This document shows, piece after piece, positions 21,612-21,672 of a stretch of DNA of 21,672 nucleotides. How positions within the stretch are numbered: the stretch's first letter is position 1; each line of letters starts with the position of its first letter. The notes below the pieces were generated by a model. That model was not told the DNA's origin, searched no databases, and saw nothing but the letters and a program-made list of their open reading frames with translations. Source of the stretch: an uncultured Eubacteriales bacterium (GTDB lineage Bacteria > Bacillota > Clostridia > Oscillospirales > QAMX01); assembly GCA_905205975.1 (NCBI GenBank), contig CAJLFQ010000033.1, positions 1-21,672 of the forward strand, read 5' to 3'. A program made the position numbers and the translations under genes.

Positions 21612-21672
21612 ATGAAATTGTATCATCGACCGGACATGTCCGTCTACCTGGGGAGGCACTTGATGTTGGCCG
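21612..21672 (+). CDS. unrecognised gene, cut by the window end
   Basis: ATG 21612 follows GTAGGAGGA seven bases upstream and is served by a perfect promoter. Only 20 codons are present (MKLYHRPDMSVYLGRHLMLA). The opening MK-aromatic-x-x-Pro pattern is seen in short Clostridia peptides of unknown role, but the fragment is too short to assign. No signal peptide is evident in what is visible. Confidence 0.6.
   Translation, partial: MKLYHRPDMSVYLGRHLMLA

Overview
The window looks like a chromosomal segment of a Gram-positive Clostridia-type Firmicute, most plausibly a gut Oscillospirales-like lineage; the placement is inferred, not proven. The reasons are the sigma-A promoters (TTGACA-17-TATAAT), strong AGGAGG ribosome binding sites, a valine T-box leader, a BlaI/BlaR1 pair, a DUF436 (TIGR01440) protein, a FeoA-FeoB-Cys-rich peptide operon and a tmRNA tag ending YALAA. 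Most of the window is housekeeping DNA. The accessory part is about 0.45-3.6 kb.

Layout. 49-395 is the tmRNA gene (ssrA, minus) with its own promoter. Back to back with it, a second strong promoter (468-496), flanked by a perfect 10-bp inverted repeat, reads right into a run of poorly characterised plus-strand genes (732-3520): a 79-aa conserved small protein, a two-part hypothetical ORF, a LOG/TIGR00730 phosphoribohydrolase, a P-loop kinase-like protein and a Cys-rich CFI-box protein. Two of these frames break by one base near their 3' ends and a third runs into its neighbour, so this stretch is either decaying or holds sequence errors. A structured spacer then leads into feoA-feoB-Cys-rich peptide (3712-6097, ferrous iron uptake), closed by a clear terminator.

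A GNAT acetyltransferase and pepC (6306-8182) follow. A strong promoter, a T-box riboswitch with a GUC (Val) specifier and valS occupy 8185-11164. valS ends at a long bidirectional terminator shared with the convergent blaI-blaR1-like pair (13258-11257). Further minus-strand genes are a cytosolic (alpha/alpha)6 glycoside hydrolase, an FAD-dependent oxidoreductase, a TrmA/RumA-type 23S rRNA uracil methyltransferase and a membrane-anchored RsiV-like DUF3298 protein. The last three look co-oriented and co-transcribed (18816 down to 14981); the hydrolase has a candidate promoter of its own.

Divergently from these, rpsF-ssb-rpsR (19122-20248) forms the classic operon, with a possible S6:S18 autoregulatory leader and a strong terminator. 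On the minus strand beyond it lie a TIGR01440/DUF436 protein and a small one-pass membrane protein. The window closes with a consensus promoter, a tandem 10-bp repeat at its start site, a roughly 120-nt leader and the first 20 codons of an unrecognised gene.

No CRISPR array, insertion sequence, tRNA, rRNA or recognisable phage structural gene was seen. The best candidate for something undescribed is the 0.45-3.6 kb accessory operon and its dyad-flanked promoter. The evidence there is architectural, not functional.
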